This document shows positions 38,923-47,978 of a stretch of DNA of 64,000 nucleotides, piece by piece. How positions within the stretch are numbered: position 1 is the first letter of the stretch; each line of letters begins with the position of its first letter. A model generated the notes under the pieces. The model was not told the DNA's origin, did not search any database, and saw only the letters and a list, made by a program, of their open reading frames with translations. Where the stretch lies: NCBI RefSeq assembly GCF_014284195.1, contig NZ_JACOGC010000003.1, positions 248,001 through 312,000 of the forward strand. The letters run 5' to 3'. This stretch comes from Cognatundibacterium griseum (lineage in GTDB: Bacteria > Pseudomonadota > Gammaproteobacteria > Burkholderiales > Burkholderiaceae_D). A program made the position numbers and the translations under genes.

Positions 38923-39648
38923 TCAGATCATTCCCAGACCGCGCAATGCCAGCGGCAGCAGGATTGCCGTCAGCAACCCGGATAACCCCATTGCCAGACC
39001 GGCAAACGCACCAGCCTGCTCACTCATCTGGAATGCCCGTGCAGTACCAATGCCATGCCCGCTGACACCCAGCGCAAAGCCACGGATGCTGTCATCCCTG
39101 ACCCGCAGCAGAGTTAAAATCACGGAAGCCATCATCGCCGCCGTGATTCCCGTCAGCATCACCAAAGCAGCCGTCAGGGAAGGCAGACCACCGACCTTTT
39201 CCGTGATGCCCATTGCGATTGCCATCGTGACTGACTTTGATGCCAGCGATAGAACGGTAATCCTGGATGCCCCTGTGATATGCGCAATCCCCATTGCAGT
39301 CACGATAGCAACCGCACTGCCAAGAACCGATGCCGTTAAAAATGCCAGCCAGTTCCGGCGCAGCTGATTGATTTGCTGATATAGCGGAACTGCCAGCGCC
39401 ACAGTCGCTGGTCCCAGCAGGAAGTGTACGAACTGAGCACCAGAAAAATACGTACTGTAAGAAGTATTCGTCAGCGTCAGAATCAGGATAAGCAATGCCA
39501 CAGCAATCGCAACAGGATTTGCCAGTGGACTAAACCGGCACCGGACATAAATCGCATAAGCGAGCTGGTATGCCAGCAAAGTGGCAGTCAGCCCCAGCAA
39601 GGGCGAAGTCGCCAGATAAACCCAGATTTCACTGAAACGGCTACTCAT
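38923..39648 (-). CDS. LrgB/CidB family membrane protein
   Basis: The 241-aa protein has seven or more hydrophobic segments. The LrgB signature covers FLLGPATVALAVPLYQQ, LASKSVTMAIAMGITEK and ALGVSGHGIGTARA. With LrgA it forms a holin/antiholin-like or metabolite (pyruvate, glycolate) exporter system. The start at 39648 overlaps the lrgA-like stop in ATGA; the longer in-frame extension is Ala-rich and unrelated. Its placement beside glycolate oxidase genes fits PlgG-type glycolate/glycerate transporters of this family, which is inference. Confidence 0.9.
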   Translation of the reverse strand: MSSRFSEIWVYLATSPLLGLTATLLAYQLAYAIYVRCRFSPLANPVAIAVALLILILTLTNTSYSTYFSGAQFVHFLLGPATVALAVPLYQQINQLRRNWLAFLTASVLGSAVAIVTAMGIAHITGASRITVLSLASKSVTMAIAMGITEKVGGLPSLTAALVMLTGITAAMMASVILTLLRVRDDSIRGFALGVSGHGIGTARAFQMSEQAGAFAGLAMGLSGLLTAILLPLALRGLGMI

Positions 39649-39977
39649 TTTTGCAGGTGCTTCGCACACAAGGCAGTGACGACAATCGATAACGCCGTGC
39701 TGACCAGCAAAGCCAGCAGCAGCGGCAGCCATTCATTCAGCACACGCTGTCCATGCACCATGATTCCGACGCCGGCAGGTATGAACAGTAACGATAAATG
39801 TCTGAGCAAGGCCTGAACATCCGGCAGTAATTTTTCTGCCATGCCTTTTCGCGCCAGCAGGCACAAAAACAGCATCAGCATACCGATTACCGGCCCCGGA
39901 ACCGGCCAGCCGAACAGATGCACGATCCCCTCACCGATCGACTGGAAAATCAGTAATATCGAGAAAGTCCGCAGCAT
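39645..39977 (-). CDS. LrgA/CidA family membrane protein
   Basis: The 110-aa protein has four short membrane helices. The family signature covers FGWPVPGPVIGMLMLFLCLL and LSLLFIPAGVGIM. It is translated just before the LrgB-like protein and overlaps it by four bases. It is 32 bp downstream of glcF on the same strand, so transcription may be continuous from glcDEF. Confidence 0.9.
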   Translation of the reverse strand: MLRTFSILLIFQSIGEGIVHLFGWPVPGPVIGMLMLFLCLLARKGMAEKLLPDVQALLRHLSLLFIPAGVGIMVHGQRVLNEWLPLLLALLVSTALSIVVTALCAKHLQK

Positions 39978-40009
39978 GTCTGCCTCTTTTCAGAATCAGC
40001 AGTAATCAC

Positions 40010-41233
40010 TTAATGCAGGGCCTGTTCCAGCAATTCTATCCAGTGCAGAACAGGTTTGTCGGTACCGGACTGCAAATGCGTGATGCAACCGATATTGGCG
40101 GAAACAATCGTATCTGGCGAGGTTGCCAGCAGTTTTTCCAGTTTATTGTCCCGCAAACGGTAAGATAAATCCGGCTGCAATACCGAATAAGTACCGGCAG
40201 AACCGCAGCACAAATGGCTGTCGGCGCACAATTGCACATCCACGCCGGCAGCACGCAGGATACCTTCGACTTTGCCACGAATCTGCTGCCCGTGCTGCAA
40301 CGTGCACGGCGGGTGCCAGGTAATGCGCTGCGTGATTTTTCCTTGCATTCTGGCGGCAATCTGTGACTCGAAGTCCGGCAGGATTTCGCTTAAATCTTTG
40401 GTCAGTGCGGAAACCTGACGGGCCTTTTCTGCATAGGCAGTATCGTGCGCCAGCAAATGGCCGTAGTCCTTCACCGTTACCCCGCAACCGGATGCCGTCA
40501 TGACAATCGCTTCGGCACCGGCTTCAATAGCCGGCCACCAGGCGTCGATATTACGCCGCATGTCGTCCAGTGCGGCTTCCTGATCATTCAGGTGAAACCG
40601 GATCGCGCCGCAGCACCCTGCTTTGGGAGCCACGATCAGCTGCACGCCCAGCATATCCAGCACCCGTGCCGCGGCGCTATTGATGTTCGGCGACATGGCA
40701 GGCTGTACGCAGCCATCCAGCAGCAGCATTTTGCGTGCATGGTTTGTTACCGGCCATGTAATCGCAGGTTTTTTTTCCGGTACTTTTGCGCGTAACGCCG
40801 CTGGCAGCACAGGACGCATCGCCTGTCCCAGGCGCATGGCGGGTTTGAATATCCATGGCCTCGGCAAGAGTTCTTTCAAGCCTGTCCTTAACATCTGCTG
40901 CACCGGCGACCGTCCCACTTGCCGCTCGACGACCTGCCGGCCGATATCGAGCAGACGGCCATATTGCACACCGGACGGACAGGTGGATTCACAATTACGG
41001 CAAGTCAGACAGCGATCCAGATGCTGTTGTGTTTTCCGGGTCGCCGGCTTACCTTCCAGCACCTGCTTGATCAGATAGATACGGCCACGCGGTCCGTCCA
41101 GCTCGTCACCCAGCAACTGATACGTCGGGCAGGTTGCAGTACAGAAGCCGCAATGCACGCATTTCCGTAAAATGTCATCAGCTTCTTTGCCTTCGCGGCT
41201 GTCTTTTATAAAATCGGCGAGATTGGTTTGCAT
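40010..41233 (-). CDS. glcF: glycolate oxidase iron-sulfur subunit GlcF
   Basis: The 407-aa protein carries two 4Fe-4S clusters in CVHCGFCTATCP (about 25-36) and CLTCRNCESTCP (about 75-86), followed by two cysteine-rich CCG domains (CGAIRFH and CGSAGTYS). It carries electrons from GlcD/GlcE to the quinone pool. The gene follows glcE by six bases in the order glcD-glcE-glcF. Confidence 0.96.
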   Translation of the reverse strand: MQTNLADFIKDSREGKEADDILRKCVHCGFCTATCPTYQLLGDELDGPRGRIYLIKQVLEGKPATRKTQQHLDRCLTCRNCESTCPSGVQYGRLLDIGRQVVERQVGRSPVQQMLRTGLKELLPRPWIFKPAMRLGQAMRPVLPAALRAKVPEKKPAITWPVTNHARKMLLLDGCVQPAMSPNINSAAARVLDMLGVQLIVAPKAGCCGAIRFHLNDQEAALDDMRRNIDAWWPAIEAGAEAIVMTASGCGVTVKDYGHLLAHDTAYAEKARQVSALTKDLSEILPDFESQIAARMQGKITQRITWHPPCTLQHGQQIRGKVEGILRAAGVDVQLCADSHLCCGSAGTYSVLQPDLSYRLRDNKLEKLLATSPDTIVSANIGCITHLQSGTDKPVLHWIELLEQALH

Positions 41234-41239
41234 GATGAA

Positions 41240-42304
41240 TCAGAAATCCTTATACAAGCGACCCGGATTAAAAATCCCGGACGGATCAAATGCTGCTTTC
41301 AGGCGTTGGTGAATACCGGCAATCGCGGGCGCCAGCGGCGTAAAGACGCCAATGCTTTTATCTCCGCCACGAAACAGCGTGGCATGGCCGCCGGCAACCT
41401 GTGCCGCAGCACGGATCGCGGCAGGACTCTCGTCTGTGAACAGCCAGCGCTGTGCGCCACCCCATTCTGTGAGGGATTTGCCGCTCAGTGTCATTGGCGG
41501 TGCGGTCGAGGCAATGGATAGACGCCAGAGTCCGTGCGCATCGTCCTGACTGAAAAAATCATGCGTCTGATCCTGCAATGCCCGCCAGCTAGCAGCGGCA
41601 TCCTGCATCACTTCGCCCCCCAGCTTTTGTCTGGCAGCGCGGACCGCAGCTTCAGCCCCCGACAAGCGCAACATCAAGCGACCAACATGCCAGCAGCTGC
41701 CCGTGACCGGCAGCGCCTGTCCGGCCCATTCATTCATTTTTCTGATGGCATCGGCCTCAGACATCGCAAACAGCAATGTGGTTTCCGCAAATGGGCGCGG
41801 CAATACTTTGACAGACACATTCAACACCAGCCCCAGACTCCCCATGGAACCTGCCAGCAGCCGGGACACATCATAGCCCGCCACGTTTTTCATGACCTGT
41901 CCGCCAAACTCCAGTATCTGCCCTTTGCCGTCCATCAGCGTCACACCCAGCACGAAATCCCGCAACGCCCCCAGGTAAGGTCTGCGCGGCCCGGATAGTC
42001 CGGCAGCCAGCATTCCGCCCAGCGTGGCGTCCGACCCGAAATGCGGCGGATCAAATGCCAGCATCTGCTGATGTTCTGCCAGCACCGCTTCAATCTCGGC
42101 CAGGGGTGTTCCGCAACGTGCGGTCAGTACCAGCTCGGTTGGTTCATAGGCAATGATTCCACGATAAGCCCGGGTATCCAGCAATTCACCCTGTAGTGAT
42201 TGCCCATACCATTGTTTGCTGCCGCTTCCCTGTATCTGCAACGGCGTTTTCCGCTCGCCAGCCTGCTGAATCCTGCTACGGAAATCATCGAGTATGCTTT
42301 TCAT
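41240..42304 (-). CDS. glcE: glycolate oxidase FAD-binding subunit GlcE
   Basis: The 354-aa protein has the PCMH-type FAD-binding domain (GSGSKQWYG and FGSDATLGGMLAAGLSGP) and a short C-terminal cap. It is the smaller flavin subunit of glycolate oxidase. It lies 30 bp after glcD, within the operon. Confidence 0.95.
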   Translation of the reverse strand: MKSILDDFRSRIQQAGERKTPLQIQGSGSKQWYGQSLQGELLDTRAYRGIIAYEPTELVLTARCGTPLAEIEAVLAEHQQMLAFDPPHFGSDATLGGMLAAGLSGPRRPYLGALRDFVLGVTLMDGKGQILEFGGQVMKNVAGYDVSRLLAGSMGSLGLVLNVSVKVLPRPFAETTLLFAMSEADAIRKMNEWAGQALPVTGSCWHVGRLMLRLSGAEAAVRAARQKLGGEVMQDAAASWRALQDQTHDFFSQDDAHGLWRLSIASTAPPMTLSGKSLTEWGGAQRWLFTDESPAAIRAAAQVAGGHATLFRGGDKSIGVFTPLAPAIAGIHQRLKAAFDPSGIFNPGRLYKDF

Positions 42305-42334
42305 GGTGATATCTGTCCCGCTATTTTTTATTTT

Positions 42335-43822
42335 TCAGAAACGTGGCAACTCAGGAAATGCCAGCCGGCCTTTACTCACGTGCATACGTCCGTATTCAGC
42401 GCAACGATGCAGGGTTGGAATCGCCTTATCGGGATTAAGCAGCATGAATGGATCAAACGCTTTTTTGACGTCCCAGAAGGCATCCATTTCCTCGCGGGAA
42501 AATTGCACGCACATGGAATTAATCTTTTCAATACCCACGCCATGCTCTCCGGTAATCGTGCCGCCGACGGCAACACACAGCTCCAGGATTTCAGCCCCAA
42601 ATGCCTCTGCCCGGTGAAATTCACCTTCCTGGTTGGCATCAAATAAAATCAGCGGATGCAGGTTGCCATCACCCGCATGAAATACATTGGCGCAGCGCAA
42701 ACCGTACTTTTCTTCCATTTTGGTAATGCCGATAAGGACTTCCGCCAGCCGCTTGCGTGGAATCGTGCCGTCCATGCAGTAGTAATCCGGTGAAATCCGG
42801 CCGGCAGCTGGAAATGCATTTTTGCGCCCGGACCAGAAACGCAGACGTTCCGCCTCAGTCTGCGACACGGCAATGGCAGTCGCACCTGCCTGCTCCAGCA
42901 CAGCACTCATACGTGCAATTTCTTCGGCCACTTCTTCTGCCGTGCCGTCGGACTCGCAGAGGAGAATCGCCTCGGCATCAACGTCGTACCCGGCATGAAC
43001 AAAGGGTTCAACCATGCGGGAAGATGTCTTGTCCATCATTTCCAGACCAGCGGGAATGATACCGGCAGCAATCACATTGGCAACGGCATTACCACCTTTC
43101 ACCACATCATCAAAGGACGCCATAATGACACGGGCTGACTGCGGTTTAGGAATCAGCCTGACCGTCACTTCGGTCACCACACCCAGCATTCCTTCCGAAC
43201 CGATCAGCACGGCCAGTAAATCCAGACCCGGTGCATCCAGCGCATCACCACCCAGCTCAATCACCTCGCCGTCCATGGTGACCACCCGCGCACGCAACAC
43301 ATTGTGTACTGTCAGACCGTATTTGAGGCAATGCACGCCGCCCGAATTTTCAGCGACATTACCGCCGATGGTACAGGCAATCTGGGATGACGGATCCGGC
43401 GCGTAGTACAGCCCCAACGCCGCAGCAGCGTCCGAAATAGCGAGATTGCGTACGCCAGGCTGCACAACTGCAGTCCGCGCATAGGCATCGACCCGGATAA
43501 TTTTATTCAGCTTCGCCGTGGATAACACCAACCCGTCAGCAATCGGCATGGCGCCGCCTGACAGTCCCGTACCTGCGCCGCGCGGAACGATCGGTATCTG
43601 CAGACGCCGGCAAATCTCCATGACCGCGATTATTTGCGTTTCATTTTCCGGCAGGCAAACCACCATCGGTAATTGCCGGTATGCCGCCAGCCCGTCGCAT
43701 TCATAAGGCCGGGTGTCTTCTTCCTGCGCCAGAACGCAATGTGCCGGCATGACTTGCCGCAATGCTTCAGCCAGTGTGGTTTGCCTGCTCCGGTCGATCT
43801 GCACAGAATTACTTTGCTCCAT
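42335..43822 (-). CDS. glcD: glycolate oxidase catalytic subunit GlcD
   Basis: This 495-aa FAD-dependent enzyme oxidises glycolate (and D-lactate) to glyoxylate. The PCMH FAD site is PRGAGTGLSGGAMP near residue 80, followed by IGGNVAENSGGVHCLKYG. The C-terminal oxidase domain contains HAGDGNLHP and GEHGVG, which hold substrate-binding histidines. It is first in glcDEF. No glcC regulator is adjacent. Confidence 0.96.
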   Translation of the reverse strand: MEQSNSVQIDRSRQTTLAEALRQVMPAHCVLAQEEDTRPYECDGLAAYRQLPMVVCLPENETQIIAVMEICRRLQIPIVPRGAGTGLSGGAMPIADGLVLSTAKLNKIIRVDAYARTAVVQPGVRNLAISDAAAALGLYYAPDPSSQIACTIGGNVAENSGGVHCLKYGLTVHNVLRARVVTMDGEVIELGGDALDAPGLDLLAVLIGSEGMLGVVTEVTVRLIPKPQSARVIMASFDDVVKGGNAVANVIAAGIIPAGLEMMDKTSSRMVEPFVHAGYDVDAEAILLCESDGTAEEVAEEIARMSAVLEQAGATAIAVSQTEAERLRFWSGRKNAFPAAGRISPDYYCMDGTIPRKRLAEVLIGITKMEEKYGLRCANVFHAGDGNLHPLILFDANQEGEFHRAEAFGAEILELCVAVGGTITGEHGVGIEKINSMCVQFSREEMDAFWDVKKAFDPFMLLNPDKAIPTLHRCAEYGRMHVSKGRLAFPELPRF

Positions 43823-43914
43823 ACCCTCACCTCATTATTTTTTTACCAGTGTAATCGGCTGCCAGCAATTATGGATGAATAGTTTGAAGATGATTCACTG
43901 AATAGTTTTCAGGA

Positions 43915-43943
43915 AAAAAAAAGGACGCCGCAGCGTCCTTTTG
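43915..43943 (-). terminator. terminator downstream of erpA
   Basis: AAGGACGC and GCGTCCTT form an 8-bp stem around a CGCA loop, flanked by a long A-run (a T-run on the minus strand), so it ends the erpA transcript before glcD. Confidence 0.88.
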
Positions 43944-43958
43944 TTCTCATTCCGGCGA

Positions 43959-44309
43959 TTAAACCGAGAAAGATGAACCACAGCCACAAGTCGTGCTGGC
44001 ATTCGGATTTTTAATCACGAACTGCGCGCCTTCCAGATCATCTTTGTAATCGATCTCGGCTCCTACCAGATACTGATAGCTCATGGAGTCAATCAGCAAC
44101 TGCACGCCGTTCTTGGTCATCGTAGTATCGTCTTCATTGGTGATTTCATCAAAAGTGAAACCATACTGGAAGCCGGAACATCCGCCGCCCTGCACGAAAA
44201 CGCGCAGTTTCAGTTCAGGATTACCTTCTTCCTCAATCAGCTGCGCAACCTTTGCAGCAGCGCTGTCAGTAAAATTAATCGGTGCGGGCATTTCTGCAAC
44301 GGCATTCAT
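43959..44309 (-). CDS. erpA: iron-sulfur cluster insertion protein ErpA
   Basis: This 116-aa A-type carrier delivers Fe-S clusters to apoproteins. The three conserved cysteines lie in [11 protein letters not shown] and in the C-terminal [15 protein letters not shown] stands seven bases before the ATG at 44309, which settles the start. It is in the argC/rpsI neighbourhood, as in other Burkholderiales. Confidence 0.95.
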   Translation of the reverse strand: MNAVAEMPAPINFTDSAAAKVAQLIEEEGNPELKLRVFVQGGGCSGFQYGFTFDEITNEDDTTMTKNGVQLLIDSMSYQYLVGAEIDYKDDLEGAQFVIKNPNASTTCGCGSSFSV

Positions 44310-44360
44310 TTTTTGCTCCTTCAATCGGTGATACCTGACATTATAGTCCTGTGCGCTGAA

Positions 44361-44753
44361 CTATGCATTGGATGCAGCGAGCTTCAGCACTGCATGCTCT
44401 TGTTCTGCATCATGTGTCAGCTTGCCGGAGACCAGCGCACCGCTCAGCATTTCCAGTGTTTTATAGTGCACATCGCCCGAAATTCTGGCCTTTGGTTGCA
44501 ATTCGAGCAATTCCGTAGAGATGACGGGGCCGTGGATCACACCATTGACCACCACATGCGCAGCGCGCACCTCGCCATCAATAATTGCCTGTTCGGAAAT
44601 GATGAGCATGCTGGATGACTCGGTATCGGCAATGACATTGCCACAGATATGTCCGTCAATCCGGAGTCCGCCCTTGAAATGCAGATCACCTTCAATCTTG
44701 GTGGCAGAACCAATCAGGCTGTCTATCGTATTTTTCACTTTGCGGCTAAACAT
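44361..44753 (-). CDS. bactofilin family cytoskeletal protein
   Basis: The 130-aa protein begins with a membrane-targeting-like N-terminus (MFSRK) and folds into the bactofilin right-handed beta-helix: repeats of about 18 residues such as GDLHFKGGLRIDGHICGNV and ALVSGKLTHD. Bactofilins polymerise without nucleotide and position cell-wall or stalk enzymes. AGGAG stands before 44753, so the longer frame is not used. It follows the DUF6776-like gene, with the upstream stop at 44824. Confidence 0.92.
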   Translation of the reverse strand: MFSRKVKNTIDSLIGSATKIEGDLHFKGGLRIDGHICGNVIADTESSSMLIISEQAIIDGEVRAAHVVVNGVIHGPVISTELLELQPKARISGDVHYKTLEMLSGALVSGKLTHDAEQEHAVLKLAASNA

Positions 44754-44823
44754 GCGAATCTCCTGTGCGGGACGTACATCAGATCCAGACGCTCCAGAAA
44801 ATTGGGATAGGTTCTGATGCAGG

Positions 44824-45549
44824 TTATAAATTGACCGTTTGCTGGGCACGTATCTGGCCTTTATCCAGCACTTTTGCCAGAACAGACTTCACCGCCGTGC
44901 CATCCGGAAGGGTAATCAGGCCTTCCACCCTTTGATAATGCCTGAATGACAATTTCAATTTTCCGGCATCCCCGGTTTTCGGATCGGGGAACAGCATCGT
45001 AACAGGTTTACCGGCTTGTACCAAGCCCAGAGAAAACTGGAGTTCGCCAGAAAAATCCTTACCGTTTTTCACCCCTTGCATGACGAGCGCACGGTAGCGG
45101 ATCTGGGTTGGAGACACGACTTCGACCTTCAGATTTTGCAGGGCAACGCCATCCATCCCGGTTGCAGAAGGCATCAGCCCTTCAAAAAAAGCCAGGTCAT
45201 CTTTCAGCTTCTGGTTTTCCGCAGTCAGAGTTTTCACCTGCTCGGTTAACTCTTTCTGCATGGACCTGTCGATATTTATCTTGCTGTCAATCGTGTTTGC
45301 CTCCAGCCGGAGCTGATCGCGCTCGGCAGTCAGCAGCTCAAGCTTCTGGCGCAAGGACTGCACCTGATCCTGATTGAATTGCGGGCCAAATGCAAAATTC
45401 CGCCCCAGATCATAAGTCCACCATGCCACAGCGCCGATCAGCGCAATCAGCAGCAAAGACATGGCAAGCTTCATCGGCCAGGGCTGCTGATGCGTAATGG
45501 TCATTTTCGACACCAGGTGACGCCGCTGCCAGGTTTGTCTTTTTGCCAT
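44824..45549 (-). CDS. DUF6776-like single-pass membrane protein with coiled coil
   Basis: The 241-aa protein has one membrane helix (about 26-46), a coiled coil (about 60-120; VQSLRQKLELLTAERDQLRL) and a C-terminal beta-rich periplasmic domain (about 130-241, with TQIRYRALVMQG and FRHYQRVEGLITLP). I recognise it as the family found between argC and bactofilin genes in Burkholderiales. Topology suggests a link between envelope and bactofilin scaffold; the function is unknown. It starts six bases after argC. Confidence 0.8.
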   Translation of the reverse strand: MAKRQTWQRRHLVSKMTITHQQPWPMKLAMSLLLIALIGAVAWWTYDLGRNFAFGPQFNQDQVQSLRQKLELLTAERDQLRLEANTIDSKINIDRSMQKELTEQVKTLTAENQKLKDDLAFFEGLMPSATGMDGVALQNLKVEVVSPTQIRYRALVMQGVKNGKDFSGELQFSLGLVQAGKPVTMLFPDPKTGDAGKLKLSFRHYQRVEGLITLPDGTAVKSVLAKVLDKGQIRAQQTVNL

Positions 45550-45555
45550 ACCGAA

Positions 45556-46593
45556 TCAGGGGAGGACGGGTACGTGCATCAAGCCGGTCGTTTCCGGCAG
45601 GCCAAACATCAGATTCATACACTGCACAGCCTGTCCTGATGCGCCTTTCACCAGATTATCCTGCACCACCAGCACGATCACGGTATTACCGTTATTTGGA
45701 CGGTGCAGGGCAATACGCAGCATATTTGAACCACGGGTCGAGCGCGTTTCAGGGTGACTGCCAAATGGCATGACGTCAACGAATGGTTCATTCCGGTAAG
45801 CCTGCTCAAACAATGCCTGCAGTTGCTCATTGCTGACATCCGCCGTCAGGCGGGCATACAGCGTGGAATGCATACCACGGATCATCGGAACCAGATGCGG
45901 CGTGAACAACAAGCCGACAGGCTGATCGCTCATCCGCTGCAACTGTTCAATGGTTTCCGGTGTATGACGATGCCCGGAAACACCATAGGCTTTGAAAGAA
46001 TCACTGGTTTCCGAGAACAAAATACCGATTTCTGCCTTGCGTCCGGCTCCGGAGACACCTGATTTGCAATCCGCAATCAGGCTACCGGCATCAATCACTT
46101 TCGCCTGAAGCAAAGGTGCGAATCCCAATTGCATGGTCGTCGGATAACATCCCGGATTGCCAATCACACGGGCAGACCGGATAGCGTCGCGGTTGAGCTC
46201 AGGCAAACCATACACCGCTTCTGCCAGTACATCTTTACAAGTATGCGGAATACCGTACCACTTCTCAAACTGGGCGACATCCTTCATGCGGAAGTCTGCC
46301 GCCAGATCAATGACCTTCACTCCGGCAGCGAGCAATTCCTGCGCCTGCGCCATCGCCACGCCATGCGGCGTTGCAAAAAACACGACATCACACTGCGTCA
46401 GATTTGCTTTATCCGGCGAAGAAAACGCGATCTGCACGCGTCCGCGCAAAGATGGGTACATGTCCGCAACCGGCAAACCATCTTCTTTGCGGGATGTAAT
46501 CGCCGTTAATTGCGCATCGGGATGGGTCGCCAGAATACGCAACAGCTCCACGCCTGTATAACCTGTGCCGCCAACAATGCCAACTTTAATCAT
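45556..46593 (-). CDS. argC: N-acetyl-gamma-glutamyl-phosphate reductase
   Basis: This 345-aa enzyme of arginine synthesis has the Rossmann motif [14 protein letters not shown] at the N-terminus, the catalytic cysteine in [12 protein letters not shown] near residue 149 and the HRHTPEI-type active-site histidine (SGHRHTPET). It is transcribed with, or after, rpsI, from which it is separated by a terminator. Confidence 0.97.
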   Translation of the reverse strand: MIKVGIVGGTGYTGVELLRILATHPDAQLTAITSRKEDGLPVADMYPSLRGRVQIAFSSPDKANLTQCDVVFFATPHGVAMAQAQELLAAGVKVIDLAADFRMKDVAQFEKWYGIPHTCKDVLAEAVYGLPELNRDAIRSARVIGNPGCYPTTMQLGFAPLLQAKVIDAGSLIADCKSGVSGAGRKAEIGILFSETSDSFKAYGVSGHRHTPETIEQLQRMSDQPVGLLFTPHLVPMIRGMHSTLYARLTADVSNEQLQALFEQAYRNEPFVDVMPFGSHPETRSTRGSNMLRIALHRPNNGNTVIVLVVQDNLVKGASGQAVQCMNLMFGLPETTGLMHVPVLP

Positions 46594-46686
46594 TTACTTT
46601 CCTTGCAAGAAATTTTTACGCTATTCTAACAGCAGACTTCTTCAACTGAACGATTCAGATAAAACTCGTTACACGGTAGCAGGAAA

Positions 46687-46717
46687 GAAAAAAGCCGCCT
46701 GAACAGGCGGCTTTTTT
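46687..46717 (-). terminator. terminator of rplM-rpsI
   Basis: AAGCCGCCTG and CAGGCGGCTT form a near loopless stem flanked by an A-run and a run of six T, placed between rpsI and argC. It can act on both strands. Confidence 0.92.
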
Positions 46718-46734
46718 GCTCCAGCAATAAAATA

Positions 46735-47127
46735 TTAACGCTTGGAGAATTGCTTTGCGCGACGTGCTTTACGCAGACCCACTTTTTTACGTTCAACTTC
46801 ACGTGCATCACGAGTAACGAAGCCAGCTTTGGACAATTCAGATTTCAAAGTTGCATCGTAGTCGATCAGGGCGCGAGTGATACCGTGACGAACTGCACCG
46901 GATTGGCCGGATTCGCCGCCGCCGTGAACGTTCACCATAATGTCGAATGTTTCGAGATTATTAGTCAGTTCCAGAGGTTGACGGATCACCATCAGGCCAG
47001 TTTCACGAGAAAAATATTCGCTTGCTGGTTTGCCGTTGACAACGATCTTGCCGCTGCCAGCTTTCAGGAATACACGAGCAACTGCGCTCTTGCGACGGCC
47101 AGTACCGTAGTTGTAATTACCGATCAT
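46735..47127 (-). CDS. rpsI: 30S ribosomal protein S9
   Basis: The 130-aa protein opens with [12 protein letters not shown] and closes with the conserved basic tail [12 protein letters not shown] that reaches the P-site tRNA. It follows rplM by nine bases, as in nearly all bacteria. Confidence 0.98.
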   Translation of the reverse strand: MIGNYNYGTGRRKSAVARVFLKAGSGKIVVNGKPASEYFSRETGLMVIRQPLELTNNLETFDIMVNVHGGGESGQSGAVRHGITRALIDYDATLKSELSKAGFVTRDAREVERKKVGLRKARRAKQFSKR

Positions 47128-47136
47128 GGCTAATCC

Positions 47137-47565
47137 TTAGATGTCGAGTACTTGTGGTTGCTGTGCAGAATGCGGATGCGTTGCATCAGCATATACTTTC
47201 AGCTTCTTGATCATTGCGTAGCCGAGTGGGCCTTTTGGCAACATACCTTTTACCGCTTTTTCCAGCGCACGGCCTGGGAAACGCTCTTGCATTTTCTGGA
47301 AATTGGTTTCATAGATACCGCCTGGGTAACCAGTGTGACGGTAGTATGTTTTGTTCAGGGACTTGGTGCCAGTCACGCGCAGTTTGCCTGCGTTGACGAC
47401 GATAATGAAATCGCCTGTGTCTACGTGCGGTGTGAATTCTGGTTTATGCTTGCCGCGTAAACGGAGTGCCACTTCGCTGGCAACACGTCCGAGTACTTTA
47501 TCTGTCGCGTCAATCACGAACCAGTCGCGCTGAACCTCATGGCCCTTAGCGGAAAAGGTTTTCAT
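47137..47565 (-). CDS. rplM: 50S ribosomal protein L13
   Basis: The 142-aa protein has the L13 signature in [20 protein letters not shown] and [16 protein letters not shown]. It is the first gene of the rplM-rpsI unit. The promoter at 47671-47700 gives a leader of about 100 nt. In E. coli L13 represses its own operon; the leader here is long enough, but I cannot identify the site. Confidence 0.98.
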   Translation of the reverse strand: MKTFSAKGHEVQRDWFVIDATDKVLGRVASEVALRLRGKHKPEFTPHVDTGDFIIVVNAGKLRVTGTKSLNKTYYRHTGYPGGIYETNFQKMQERFPGRALEKAVKGMLPKGPLGYAMIKKLKVYADATHPHSAQQPQVLDI

Positions 47566-47670
47566 GTTGAATCCTAAAAAGTTAAATACGCCCTTGGTTA
47601 CGGTGGTTCTGCCAGTATTTCAGCAGACTCTCCCTTTTCATATCTCGTTCGGGCAAATCGAGAATCGAAA

Positions 47671-47700
47671 ATTATAAAGCCTTTCAAAGACTTAAGGCAA
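47671..47700 (-). promoter_or_regulatory. sigma70-type promoter of rplM-rpsI
   Basis: On the minus strand TTGCCT (47695-47700) and TATAAT (47671-47676) are separated by 18 bp. Transcription would start near 47664. Confidence 0.75.
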
Positions 47701-47738
47701 GAAATGTTTAAAAATTAGGCAGTTTTTTTGTTTAAGGC

Positions 47739-47850
47739 AAAAAAATACCCGAAGACCAGGCTTCGGGCTGAATCCACCAAAGGAGGAGGTGGAGGAGACA
47801 ATTGCGTGGTAGTCAACAGTAATCTGGAAGAAAACAATTAACTAACCGAT
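47739..47850 (-). ncRNA. small RNA with an anti-Shine-Dalgarno-like hairpin loop, about 112 nt
   Basis: The unit is complete on the minus strand. A promoter lies at 47857-47885. A hairpin follows with stem UCCACC / GGUGGA (47788-47793 and 47773-47778) and loop UCCUCCUUU, preceded by a further UGUCUCC. It ends in an intrinsic terminator, CCCGAAG / CUUCGGG (47748-47767), followed by UAUUUUUUU (T-run 47739-47745). The stretch ACCUCCUCCUUU resembles the 3' tail of 16S rRNA (ACCUCCUUU). It contains no plausible reading frame. It lies between rplM (same strand, 180 bp downstream, with its own promoter) and osmC (divergent). CU-rich loops of this type occur in base-pairing sRNAs that target ribosome binding sites. 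I cannot assign it to a named family. Confidence 0.75.
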
Positions 47851-47856
47851 GGGTCA

Positions 47857-47885
47857 ATAATAGGATAGGAAATTGTGCAGTGCAA
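47857..47885 (-). promoter_or_regulatory. sigma70-type promoter of the small RNA
   Basis: On the minus strand TTGCAC (47880-47885), exactly 17 bp, then TATTAT (47857-47862). The predicted start is near 47850. Confidence 0.75.
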
Positions 47886-47978
47886 GATAATTCGATCACA
47901 TTCACAGGAGGACTCCCTCTAATTTCAGATACAGTAAAATCCAGTCCTGATATCAATTAACGTCGAAATGAGGATCAC

